Below are positions 28,316 through 36,466 of a stretch of DNA of 64,000 nt, one piece after another. Each line of letters opens with the position of its first letter. Within the stretch, counting starts at the first letter, position 1. Both the position numbers and the translations under genes were made by a program. The stretch covers positions 2,756,501 through 2,820,500 of the forward strand of contig OY282361.1 of the NCBI GenBank assembly GCA_958295645.1, written 5' to 3'. This DNA is from Longimicrobiales bacterium. Its GTDB lineage: Bacteria > Gemmatimonadota > Gemmatimonadetes > Longimicrobiales > Gaopeijiaceae. The notes under the pieces are model-generated. The model was given only the letters and a program-made list of their open reading frames with translations. It had not been told where the DNA came from and did no database searches.

Positions 28316-31270
28316 TCAGGCGGGCTCGCCGGGCGGCTCCGGAAGCTGGTAGGCCTGCCGCTCCGGCCGAACCGGGCGCATGAGCCAATACGGCCGGCGG
28401 GTTCCGTCGGGGGAGTGGCGGCTCGCCGGCCTTGCCAGCGCCAGCCAGCGGCGAAAGGCCTCGCGCGACTTGCCGGCCTGCACCACCACGTCGCCGTTGC
28501 GGTCCCCGGGCTCGGCCGGGCCGACGCGAACCGCCTGATGCCAGCAATGGGCGCCCGAGACGGGGTCGGGCTGGACCGGAAACGTCATGTTCTGGTGCAC
28601 GCCGGACTCGGTCCACCAGATGCGCGCCGTGTCGGCGTCGGCGGAGCGGTAGGGCCCCGCGTTCATGCGCCGCCTCATGCGCCAGTCGCCCCCGTCGCGA
28701 TCGAGCGAAACGACGGCGCCCGCCTCCGCACGTCGTCCAGGCGGAGCGCCCGCAAGGGGTTCGCCTTGGCCGGGCCCGTCGCTCAACCTCCAGCGGCCCA
28801 TGTGGTGCGAGCAGGCGACCACGCCGGGGTGAATCCCCTCGGTGACCCAAGCCTTGCCGACGAAGTGTCCGATCTCGGTCTCGACCCGCAGGAGACTGCC
28901 CGTGCGCAACCCCTTTCGAGCAGCGTCGCGAGGATGGATCCAGACGGGGTTCGCGTGGGCGATCTCGTTGAGCCACTTCGCGTTGGCGCTGCGCGTGTGG
29001 ATGTGAACCGGCAGCCGGAACGTGGAGATCAGGCACATCTGGTCGCGGTCCATGTTCTGCGGGTGCACGTGGCTCCGCGAATAGCCCGGCACGGCCAACT
29101 CGGGCCATCCCCACTCGGCCAGCGTCCGCGACCAGAACTCCAGGCGCCCCGACGGCGTGGGAAATCCCCGGCGAATCACTCCGTCCACCTCGACCCCGGC
29201 CCGCCGCCGCCCCTCTTCGTCGCCTTCCACCACCGGCATCGGCACCACGTTGTTCGACGAAGCCGCCGCCGCCCGCGTGAAGGCGCGCCCCTCCCGGTCC
29301 ACGCGCACGTCCTCCAGCTCGCCGGGCGGCACCCGCTCCTCGTACACCGCGCCTACCCCCGCGTCGATCTCGAAGGCGCCGTAGCGCCGCATGTACTCCA
29401 GCGGCGCCAGGCCCTCGCGCGCGGCCCTCTCCGGCAACCCCGGCACCGAGTTCTCGAACATCCATGCGTAGTACTCGTCCACGGTCAGCTTCTCGCCCGG
29501 CCTCTCGCGCGACTCGAAGAAGCCGCGAATCCCCCGCGAGCCGTCCGGGTCGATCCTCCAGGTCAGCTCGATCCAGAACTCGTTTTCCTCCCAGACTTCG
29601 CCGGGGTTCGCGCCGCGCGTGGAGACGGCGCCCTTGCTCAAGCGTTCGCGGGCCGTCCGCAGCACGGGCTGCCGAAATCCGATCCAGCGCCCGTCGTACT
29701 GCTCGTAGGAGGCGACGTCGTGGCGCTCCGCCGAGTGTCCCATCGGCAGCACGTAGTCCGCGAACAAGGCCGTCTCGCTCCAGGTCGGCGTCAGGGCCAC
29801 GTGCAGCCCGATGCGCTCGGGGTCGGTCAGCATCTCGATCCAGGAGAAGCCGTCCGGGTTGGTCCAGACGGGGTTGTAGACCCGGGTGAAGTACACGTCC
29901 AAGCTGCCGCCGCGCTCCGCCGTCAGGTGCGGCAGAAGGAACGACATCTCCATGAGGCTGAGCGGATAGTCGGCGGGCCAGGTCGTGTCGTTCCAGCGCT
30001 TGGGATGCCGGGCGGGCATGTGAATGGGCCGGGGGACGTACTTGTTCCAGGCGTTCGGATAGGTGCCGCCGGGCACGGCGACCGCGCCGGTCAGCGCGTT
30101 CAGGAGGAAGAGGGCGCGCGCGACCTGCCATCCCCCCAGGTTCCCCGCCGCCGCGCTTCGCCAGTTGTGGGTGGACAGCCGCGTGCCCGCTTCGGCCACC
30201 GCCTCGGCGACGCGGGCGATGGTTTCGGCCGCCACGCCGCTCTCGGCCGCCGCGAACTCGAACGTGTAGCCGGCGTACTCGGCCTCGAGCGCACGCTGGA
30301 AGGCCGAGAACTCCAGGGGCTCGCCGGGCCGGGTCTCCTCCAGGTACTCGCGCCAGTTCCACCACCTCTCCACGAACGACTTGTCGTAGCGGCCCGTCCG
30401 CAGGAGGTGGTTGGCGACGGCCAGCAGCACCGCGGCCTCGGAGCCGGGATAGGTCGAGAGCCAGTGGTCGGCATGCGTCGCCGTGTTGGACAGACGCGTG
30501 TCGAAGACGACGAGCTTGGCGCCGCGCCGCTTCCCCTCCATCACGCGCTGCGCGTGCGGGTTGAAGTAGTGGCCCGCCTCCAAGTGGCTGCTGATCAGCA
30601 GGATGACGCGCGCGTTCTCGTGATCCGGGCTGGGCCGGTCCATGCCCATCCAGAAGTGGTAGCCGGCTCGCGCGCCCGAGGAACAAATGTTTGTATGGGA
30701 GTTGTGGCCGTCCACGCCCCAGGCCGCCAGCATCCTCTCGGTGAAGCCGTCCTCGCCGGGGCGCCCGACGTGGTACATGATCTGGTTGTGACGATCCTCA
30801 TCCATGGCCTTGCGGATGCGCCCCGCGATGTCGTCGAGCGCCTCGTCCCAGTCCACCCGCCGCCACTGCCCGCCTCCACGGGCGCCGGCCCGCTTCAGGG
30901 GATGCAGGATGCGGTCGGGGTCGGTGATCTGGGTGACGGTGGCCGGCCCCTTGGCGCAGTTCCGTCCCCGCGACCCGGGATGCTCCGGATTGCCCTCGAA
31001 CTTGCGCACTTCCAGGGTCTCGCGGTCCACGTAGGCGAGCAGCCCGCAGGCCGATTCGCAGTTGAAGCAGGTCGTGGGCACGAGGACGTAGCGCCGCTCC
31101 TTCCGCTCGGGCCAGGCCTTCGCGTCGAGTTCGACCCAGTCGTTCCAGCGTTCCTTGGGGGGATAGGCGGCCAAGTGCACGCGGCTGGAGCCCGGATAGA
31201 AGGTCTCGCCCCGCGCCTCCACGTCCTGCTTGGCGGCCGAGACCCGCGCCTCGAGTTCGCGGAGGCTCAT
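28316..31270 (-). CDS. Molybdopterin oxidoreductase catalytic subunit (DMSO reductase family), no Tat signal
   Basis: The 984-residue protein binds one 4Fe-4S cluster at the N-terminus (C68, C71, C75 and C105) and bis-MGD cofactor. The likely Mo ligand is C196 in HTNICSSGARAG, as in Nap and formate dehydrogenase types. Other family marks are GNPEHPGSRGRNCAKGPA, HNSHTNIC, THNWRSAAAGN and the C-terminal MRPVRPE region. The first 60 residues have no RR motif or hydrophobic core, so the enzyme probably stays in the cytoplasm, facing the N-terminal iron-sulfur domain of its membrane partner. The substrate is unknown; polysulfide, thiosulfate, arsenate, formate or an organic S/N-oxide are all possible. 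Confidence 0.88.
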   Translation of the reverse strand: MSLRELEARVSAAKQDVEARGETFYPGSSRVHLAAYPPKERWNDWVELDAKAWPERKERRYVLVPTTCFNCESACGLLAYVDRETLEVRKFEGNPEHPGSRGRNCAKGPATVTQITDPDRILHPLKRAGARGGGQWRRVDWDEALDDIAGRIRKAMDEDRHNQIMYHVGRPGEDGFTERMLAAWGVDGHNSHTNICSSGARAGYHFWMGMDRPSPDHENARVILLISSHLEAGHYFNPHAQRVMEGKRRGAKLVVFDTRLSNTATHADHWLSTYPGSEAAVLLAVANHLLRTGRYDKSFVERWWNWREYLEETRPGEPLEFSAFQRALEAEYAGYTFEFAAAESGVAAETIARVAEAVAEAGTRLSTHNWRSAAAGNLGGWQVARALFLLNALTGAVAVPGGTYPNAWNKYVPRPIHMPARHPKRWNDTTWPADYPLSLMEMSFLLPHLTAERGGSLDVYFTRVYNPVWTNPDGFSWIEMLTDPERIGLHVALTPTWSETALFADYVLPMGHSAERHDVASYEQYDGRWIGFRQPVLRTARERLSKGAVSTRGANPGEVWEENEFWIELTWRIDPDGSRGIRGFFESRERPGEKLTVDEYYAWMFENSVPGLPERAAREGLAPLEYMRRYGAFEIDAGVGAVYEERVPPGELEDVRVDREGRAFTRAAAASSNNVVPMPVVEGDEEGRRRAGVEVDGVIRRGFPTPSGRLEFWSRTLAEWGWPELAVPGYSRSHVHPQNMDRDQMCLISTFRLPVHIHTRSANAKWLNEIAHANPVWIHPRDAARKGLRTGSLLRVETEIGHFVGKAWVTEGIHPGVVACSHHMGRWRLSDGPGQGEPLAGAPPGRRAEAGAVVSLDRDGGDWRMRRRMNAGPYRSADADTARIWWTESGVHQNMTFPVQPDPVSGAHCWHQAVRVGPAEPGDRNGDVVVQAGKSREAFRRWLALARPASRHSPDGTRRPYWLMRPVRPERQAYQLPEPPGEPA

Positions 31271-31345
31271 CGACGCCCTCCCGCGGGCGTCGGTTCGGGC
31301 GGTGCCGATGCCGAGTTCGCGGGCGTGGTTCTCATGGGCGCCCCC

Positions 31346-33022
31346 TCACGCCAACGGGGCCGACTGGCCGGCCTGGACGTAGGCGTGTTCGTAGGCGAGG
31401 AGTCCGGCGAGCCCGACTGCGACGGCCGGCCAGCCGATCCACGGCGCCGCCACGCCGGCCGCCGCGCCGAGGACGCCCAGCCAGAACCACCTCTTGAAGC
31501 GGCCCCGCACCATCTCGCGCTCGGCGAACTTGGCGTGCGCGGTCGGTGCGGGCATCAGCGCCTCGCCCGCCACCAGGAGCGCGTGGGCCGCGCTGGCGCC
31601 CGCAAAGAGCAGGAGCGACTTGGCCAGCACGCCGGAGGCCTCCGCGGGAAGCCCGGCCGGGCCGCCGGGGCCGCCGCCAAGCGAGCCGGAGAACGCGACT
31701 CCGGGATCGGCGAGCGCGGGGGCCAGGAGAATCGCGATTGCCACCGCGCCGCTCCCCGCCAGCAGCGCTTGCACGAGGAAGTGGGCGGGCAGCAGGGGAT
31801 TCTGCCACATGTCGCGGGCCTTCGCCTGGCCGAACAGGAAGGCTGTGTAGACGGCGGTGAGGAGGGCCAGCGCGCCCGTGGTCCAGCCGAGCCAAACCGG
31901 GGGCGGCCCAGCGCCCGTCGAGGTGGCGACGTGAGCGGCCAGCAAGGCGCCGTACGCGCCGATCGCGAATCCCCCGCGCACCAGCCAGCTTCGCCATTGC
32001 GGCCGCCGAAAGATCAGGTAGAAGCGCGAGGGTCGCTCCAGGTCCCAGACGAGCAGGCCGCCCGTCAACGCCAGGAAGACCGCCGCCAGCGCCGGCACGC
32101 CGACCCGCCACAACGAACTCGTCGCGGCCAGCGCCCCGGTCGCAACCAGAAGCAGGGCCGCCAAGTAGGCCCCGGCGGCGACCGACTTGGTCCAGGTGTA
32201 CAGCGAGACTCGAAAGTCCCAGGGCGCCCGGTGGGGGATGTCGTAGCTGAGCACCGCGGCAGCCGACGAGTTCCAAGGCGCGGCCGTGCCGTCCGGCGGA
32301 GGCGCTTCGTCCCACTGCGATGCATGGCCCGCTTGCCGCGCCTCGCTTCCCGTCGGCGGCTCGCTCCGGCGCCGAGGAGCGGGGCCGCCCTGCTCGCTCC
32401 ACATGAAGATGCCGCCTTCGGGTCGACGCGCCGCCAGCGGATCGAGGGCGGCTTGGTCCGCGCCCTTGTAGTAGAGCTTCGGCTTGGTCTCCTTCTCGGG
32501 CCTTCGCACGGTGACCGGCGACCGGTTGACGATCCTGGCGACTTCCGACTCCGGATCGTTCATGTCTCCCACGAGCAGGGCCTCCGTGGGGCAGACGACG
32601 ACGCAGGCGGGCTCCAGGCCGATGTCGATGCGGTGAGCGCAGAAGTTGCACTTCTCGGCGGCGCCGTCGCCGGGATTGATGAAGACGGCGTCGTAGGGAC
32701 ATGCCGCGATGCAGGCCTTGCAGCCGATGCAGGCGTTCTTGTCGAAGTCCACGATTCCGTCGGGCCGCTTGAACATGGCGGCGGTGGGGCAGGCCTCCAC
32801 GCAGGGCGGCTCGCTGCACTGGTTGCAGCGCGTCACCTGAAACGACCGCCGGGCCTCGGGAAAGAACCCGGCATCGACGCTCTTGACGTAGGTGCGGGTC
32901 ACCGACAGCGGCACTTCGTTCTCGGACTTGCAGGCGGTGGTGCAGGCGTGGCAGCCGATGCAGCGCGTTTGGTCGACGACCTTGGCCCAGGAGATGGCTG
33001 CGCTCGCTGGCCTGGCGCTCAC
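31346..33022 (-). CDS. Fused 4Fe-4S ferredoxin and NrfD-type quinone-linked membrane subunit
   Basis: Residues 1 to about 185 contain four cysteine groups of the PsrB/DmsB kind (CIGCHACTTACK, CNQCSEPPCVEACP, CIGCKACIAACP, CNFCAHRIDIGLEPACVVVCP), enough for four 4Fe-4S clusters. A linker of about 90 residues follows. From residue 280 on there are about eight membrane helices of the NrfD/PsrC type, which exchange electrons with the quinone pool. These are usually two separate genes; here they are one 558-residue protein. It starts at GTG 33022, 10 bases after the methyltransferase stop, and the catalytic gene follows after 75 bases. Confidence 0.88.
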   Translation of the reverse strand: MSARPASAAISWAKVVDQTRCIGCHACTTACKSENEVPLSVTRTYVKSVDAGFFPEARRSFQVTRCNQCSEPPCVEACPTAAMFKRPDGIVDFDKNACIGCKACIAACPYDAVFINPGDGAAEKCNFCAHRIDIGLEPACVVVCPTEALLVGDMNDPESEVARIVNRSPVTVRRPEKETKPKLYYKGADQAALDPLAARRPEGGIFMWSEQGGPAPRRRSEPPTGSEARQAGHASQWDEAPPPDGTAAPWNSSAAAVLSYDIPHRAPWDFRVSLYTWTKSVAAGAYLAALLLVATGALAATSSLWRVGVPALAAVFLALTGGLLVWDLERPSRFYLIFRRPQWRSWLVRGGFAIGAYGALLAAHVATSTGAGPPPVWLGWTTGALALLTAVYTAFLFGQAKARDMWQNPLLPAHFLVQALLAGSGAVAIAILLAPALADPGVAFSGSLGGGPGGPAGLPAEASGVLAKSLLLFAGASAAHALLVAGEALMPAPTAHAKFAEREMVRGRFKRWFWLGVLGAAAGVAAPWIGWPAVAVGLAGLLAYEHAYVQAGQSAPLA

Positions 33023-33032
33023 GGCGCGGCGC

Positions 33033-33725
33033 TCACGATCCGGGCGGCTTCCGCGGCTTGTACGCCCGCACCACCGATGCCGGCCCTTCGCGCCACAGGT
33101 GCGTCGCGTCCAAGCCTGCGGAGGCGAGGCAGGCCAGTTCTTGGGAGAGCGGGAAGTACGTGTCCTCCTCGGCCCATTCGGCGAAGTGGCTGTAGGCGGT
33201 GTCCCTGTCGATGCCGTTTCGGGCCATGTGGGCGGCCCAATAGTCGTATGCGGCGGCTTTCCGCTCGGGTTCCTCGGGCATCGTCGCGTCGGCGTTCACG
33301 AAAATGCCGCCCGGCACGAGCGCGTCGCGAATCGACCGGTAGACCTTGCGCTTCTCGTCCAGCGTCGGCACGTGATGAAGCGCGTAGGACGACATGACCG
33401 CATCGCAACGCGGCAGTCGTCCCTCGAAGGACCGGCGGCGAAACGCCACTCGCTCGCGGAACGGCGCCAAGCGTCTCGTCGCTCCCTGCAGCATGGCCGG
33501 ATCCACGTCGAAAAGTTCGATGCGGCAGGAATCCGACATGGCCAGCAGCGCGGCCGACAGCGCACCCGTTCCCGCGCCCAGATCGGCCACGCTCTCTGCG
33601 CCCGCCGCCGCCACCTCCCGCGCCACGAGCTGAACCGTCGCTTGGTAGTTGGGAATCAAGGTTCGTATGACCTCGTCGTAGTGCGCTACGTCGAGGCCCA
33701 AATGGTTCTGGGCGGAATGAGCCAT
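33033..33725 (-). CDS. Class I SAM-dependent methyltransferase
   Basis: The 230-residue protein has motif I as ADLGAGTGALSAALL, an acidic loop IELFDVDPAML, and motif IV MSSYALHHVPTLDEK, so it binds S-adenosylmethionine. It has no membrane segment. It is the first gene of the minus-strand operon leading into the molybdoenzyme. The gene starts at ATG 33725 and is divergent from the lipoprotein gene across 97 bases. The methyl acceptor is unknown; a small thiol, metalloid or quinone is possible, and none of these is supported directly. Confidence 0.85.
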   Translation of the reverse strand: MAHSAQNHLGLDVAHYDEVIRTLIPNYQATVQLVAREVAAAGAESVADLGAGTGALSAALLAMSDSCRIELFDVDPAMLQGATRRLAPFRERVAFRRRSFEGRLPRCDAVMSSYALHHVPTLDEKRKVYRSIRDALVPGGIFVNADATMPEEPERKAAAYDYWAAHMARNGIDRDTAYSHFAEWAEEDTYFPLSQELACLASAGLDATHLWREGPASVVRAYKPRKPPGS

Positions 33726-33822
33726 GGCCTTCCCAAGTTAGCGCATCGGCCTGCCGGTGCGCCTGCGTCCACCCGCGGGTATGTTAGCTTGAGGGTCGCA
33801 TTCCATCTTGCCGGGAGTCGTC

Positions 33823-34212
33823 ATGACCAGAAAGCACTTCGCCGGAATCCTGTTCGCGCTCGCCCTTGCGGCCTGCGGCCCGCCCCCCGAGCCTGCGGAG
33901 CCTCCCCCTCCGCCTCCGCTTGATCCCACCGGCACGTACGCCTTCGTCGCCGAAGTCGAAGGCATGACGATGACGGGATCCATGACCATCGAGGGCGCCG
34001 AGGGCGCGTACACCGGCTCCCTCGTTTCCGACGACGGCACGCCGCCCATCGCCATTAGTTCGATCGCCGTGAACGACCAAACGATGACCATGGAGGCCAA
34101 TGGGCCCATGGGGCCGCTTTCGATCGAGGTCGTGGTTTCCGATGGCGGCTCGATCGACGGCACTTGGTCCATGGGCGGCATGTCGGGAGGGTTCTCGGCC
34201 ACGAAGAACTAG
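33823..34212 (+). CDS. Lipoprotein, paralogue of 6912-7304
   Basis: The 129-residue protein begins MTRKHFAGILFALALAACG, a signal peptide with lipobox ALAAC, so it should be lipid-anchored. A proline-rich spacer (about residues 20-33) leads to a beta-rich domain that starts LDPTGTYAFVAEVEG and ends IDGTWSMGGMSGGFSATKN. The order of motifs matches the protein at 6912-7304. The start is ATG 33823, with GGGAG seven bases upstream. Its function is unknown. The Rieske gene follows after 26 bases, but no functional tie is evident. Confidence 0.75.
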   Translation: MTRKHFAGILFALALAACGPPPEPAEPPPPPPLDPTGTYAFVAEVEGMTMTGSMTIEGAEGAYTGSLVSDDGTPPIAISSIAVNDQTMTMEANGPMGPLSIEVVVSDGGSIDGTWSMGGMSGGFSATKN

Positions 34213-34238
34213 GAGGCCGAGGGCCGTCCGGCTGGACC

Positions 34239-35375
34239 ATGAGCAACGATCGGCCGTCCCGCGCCTCGCGCCTTCCGGTTGCTGCCGCCGTCCTGCATGT
34301 CGGGGTCGACGTGCGCAAGGCCGAGACGCTGCCCGGAGCGTTCTACCATTCGGACGCCGTCTACGAGGATCAGCGCGAACGCCTCTTCGCCCGCGCATGG
34401 CATTTCGCCGCCGACCTGAACCGGCTGAAGGCGCCCGGCCACGTGTTGCCCGCGGAGTTGCTCCCCGGTTGCTTGGACGAGCCCGTCGTGGTCACCCGCG
34501 ACCGGAAGGACGTGGTGCATTGCCTCTCGAACGTGTGCACGCACCGGGGAGCCATCGTCGTGGAAGGCGAGGGACACGTCAATAGCCTGAAGTGTCGTTA
34601 TCACGGCCGGCGCTTCGACCTGGACGGCTCGTTCCGCTCCATGCCCGAGTTCGAAGGCGTGGCCGGATTCCCCGGCCCGGGCGACGATCTGCCGGCTCTG
34701 GCGACCGGCCGCTGGGGGCCGTTCCTCTTCGCCAATCTGGACCGCGAGCCGCCCTGTCCGTTCGACGAATGGATCGCGCCCGTCCGGAAGCGTTGCGACT
34801 GGATGCCCCTCGGCGAGGCCCGCTTCGACGCCGCCGGCGCCCGCGAGTACCTCATCGAGGCCAACTGGGCCCTCTACTGCGACAACTACCTGGAGGAGTT
34901 CCACATTCCGTATGTGCACGGCGCCAGCTTGGCGGGCCTGGACTACGACGCCTACCGGACCGAGCGCTTCCCCTGGGGCAGCCTGCAGTTCGGGATCGGC
35001 AAGGAGGGGGATCCCGCGTTCGACTTGCCCGCGGGCCACCCCGACAAGGGCGAGCGGATGGCCGCCTACTACTTCTGGCTGTTCCCGAACCTGATGCTGA
35101 ACTTCTATCCGTGGGGCGTGTCCATGAACGTGGTGACCCCTCTGGGGAGGAGCCGAACCCGGGTGGCGTTCCTGCCCTTCGTCTGGGACGAGAGGCTGCG
35201 CAGCCGAGGCGTGGGAGCGGACTTGCACCGCGTGGAGATGGAGGACGAAGAGGTCGTCGAGTCGCAGCACCGGGGCCTGGCCTCGCGGCTGTACGGGCGC
35301 GGCCGGTTCTCCCCCCGGCGCGAAGTGGGGACGCACCACTTCCACCGCCTCTTGGCCAACGCAATGGGCGAATAG
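34239..35375 (+). CDS. Rieske non-heme iron oxygenase, alpha subunit
   Basis: Such enzymes hydroxylate or demethylate aromatic or amine substrates using a Rieske cluster and a mononuclear iron. The 378-residue protein (from ATG 34239) has the Rieske ligands in CTHRGAIVV and CRYHGRRFD, then the iron site in NYLEEFHIPYVH, with a later aspartate in VESQHRGLAS or its neighbourhood. It resembles choline monooxygenase and related members. No ferredoxin or reductase gene is adjacent, so electron partners must be elsewhere. It starts 26 bases after the lipoprotein stop and ends 32 bases before the nucleotidyltransferase. Confidence 0.88.
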   Translation: MSNDRPSRASRLPVAAAVLHVGVDVRKAETLPGAFYHSDAVYEDQRERLFARAWHFAADLNRLKAPGHVLPAELLPGCLDEPVVVTRDRKDVVHCLSNVCTHRGAIVVEGEGHVNSLKCRYHGRRFDLDGSFRSMPEFEGVAGFPGPGDDLPALATGRWGPFLFANLDREPPCPFDEWIAPVRKRCDWMPLGEARFDAAGAREYLIEANWALYCDNYLEEFHIPYVHGASLAGLDYDAYRTERFPWGSLQFGIGKEGDPAFDLPAGHPDKGERMAAYYFWLFPNLMLNFYPWGVSMNVVTPLGRSRTRVAFLPFVWDERLRSRGVGADLHRVEMEDEEVVESQHRGLASRLYGRGRFSPRREVGTHHFHRLLANAMGE

Positions 35376-35407
35376 GCCCTTTTCGGCGGCTCTCGCCCAA
35401 CCGGCCC

Positions 35408-36466
35408 ATGTCCGCTCGCGGCCCGAAGCCCGCCTCCGCCGGGGATGCAGATCCCGCGCTCGTGATTCTCGCCGCCGGCCTGTCCTCCCGGTTCGGCCGG
35501 CCGAAGCAGCTGGAGCCGGTTGGTCCCGGCGGACATGCGTTGCTGGACTACGCCCTCCACGACGCCTCGCTCGCCGGGTTCGGACGCTTCGCGCTCGTGA
35601 TTCAGGAGTCCATGCGCCCGGAGTTCGAGCGCCATCTGGCACCCGCCGCCGCCGAGGGAGCCGACATCGTTCTCGTCCCCCAGCGCCTTGCTCTCGCCGG
35701 TGTGGTCGAAGACCCCCCGCCGAGACGAGTCAAGCCCTGGGGAACGGGATTCGCCGTCCTCGCCGCGGCCCGCCACCTCAACTCCTGCTTTGCCGTCTGC
35801 AACGCCGACGACTTCTACGGCCGAGACGCCTACGCCGCCTTGTTCCGGGAGATGCCTAGGCTGGCCATGTCGGCGGCGTCCCGGCTGAACGAACCCGCGG
35901 TTCCCGAACCCGCGGTTCCCGGATCCGCGCCTGCGCCTGCGCCCGCGTCCGTCCGCGCGGTTCCCGTTCGCGCGGTCACCGTGACCTATCCGCTCGGCGC
36001 GACCTTGTCGGAGCGCGGCGGCGTGTCGCGCGGCATCTGCCGGGTTGGCCCAGACGGCTTCCTCGCCGGGCTCGACGAAGGGCTGGACCTCCAGCGGCAG
36101 GGCGCCCGGGTCGCGGGGCGGACGGCGGCGGGCGAACCAATGAGCGCCGGGACCGACGCCCCCGCGTGCATGAGCCTCTGGGGCTTCGCCTCCGGCATCG
36201 GCGACTGCCTGGCCGACGGCTTCGCGGACTTCCTGGCCTCCGATCCCGATTCCGCCGCCGAGTTCTACATGACCGAAGCCGTGGCCGCGCTGGTTGCCTC
36301 CGGCCGAGTCCGTTGCAGAGTGCTGCGCACGACGGAGCAATGGCTGGGCGTGACCTTCCCCGGCGACCGCGCCGAAGTGGCCGCCGCGCTTCGGGCCATG
36401 GTAGAATCGAAGAGGTATCCGCGCCGCCTCTGGCCGCTCCCGAAAGGCCGCCCTCAATGCAGCTAG
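35408..36466 (+). CDS. NTP-transferase (sugar nucleotidyltransferase-like)
   Basis: The protein begins with a short leader and then ALVILAAGLSSRFGRPKQLEPVGP, the nucleotide-binding signature of GlmU/RmlA-type enzymes. The acidic metal site is in AVCNADDFYGRDAYAAL, and GTGFAVLAAARHL binds substrate. It would join a sugar phosphate to a nucleotide. An insertion at about residues 160-182 is made of proline-, alanine- and valine-rich repeats (EPAVPEPAVPGSAPAPAPAS), coded by short DNA repeats at 35891-35950. It overlaps the next symporter gene by 10 bases. The sugar is unknown. Confidence 0.8.
   Translation: MSARGPKPASAGDADPALVILAAGLSSRFGRPKQLEPVGPGGHALLDYALHDASLAGFGRFALVIQESMRPEFERHLAPAAAEGADIVLVPQRLALAGVVEDPPPRRVKPWGTGFAVLAAARHLNSCFAVCNADDFYGRDAYAALFREMPRLAMSAASRLNEPAVPEPAVPGSAPAPAPASVRAVPVRAVTVTYPLGATLSERGGVSRGICRVGPDGFLAGLDEGLDLQRQGARVAGRTAAGEPMSAGTDAPACMSLWGFASGIGDCLADGFADFLASDPDSAAEFYMTEAVAALVASGRVRCRVLRTTEQWLGVTFPGDRAEVAAALRAMVESKRYPRRLWPLPKGRPQCS

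Noticed and set aside
28214-33397. A very long open frame on the plus strand opposite the molybdoenzyme genes
   Set aside because: It is antisense to genes with clear motifs and results from GC-rich codon bias; its protein has no domain pattern.
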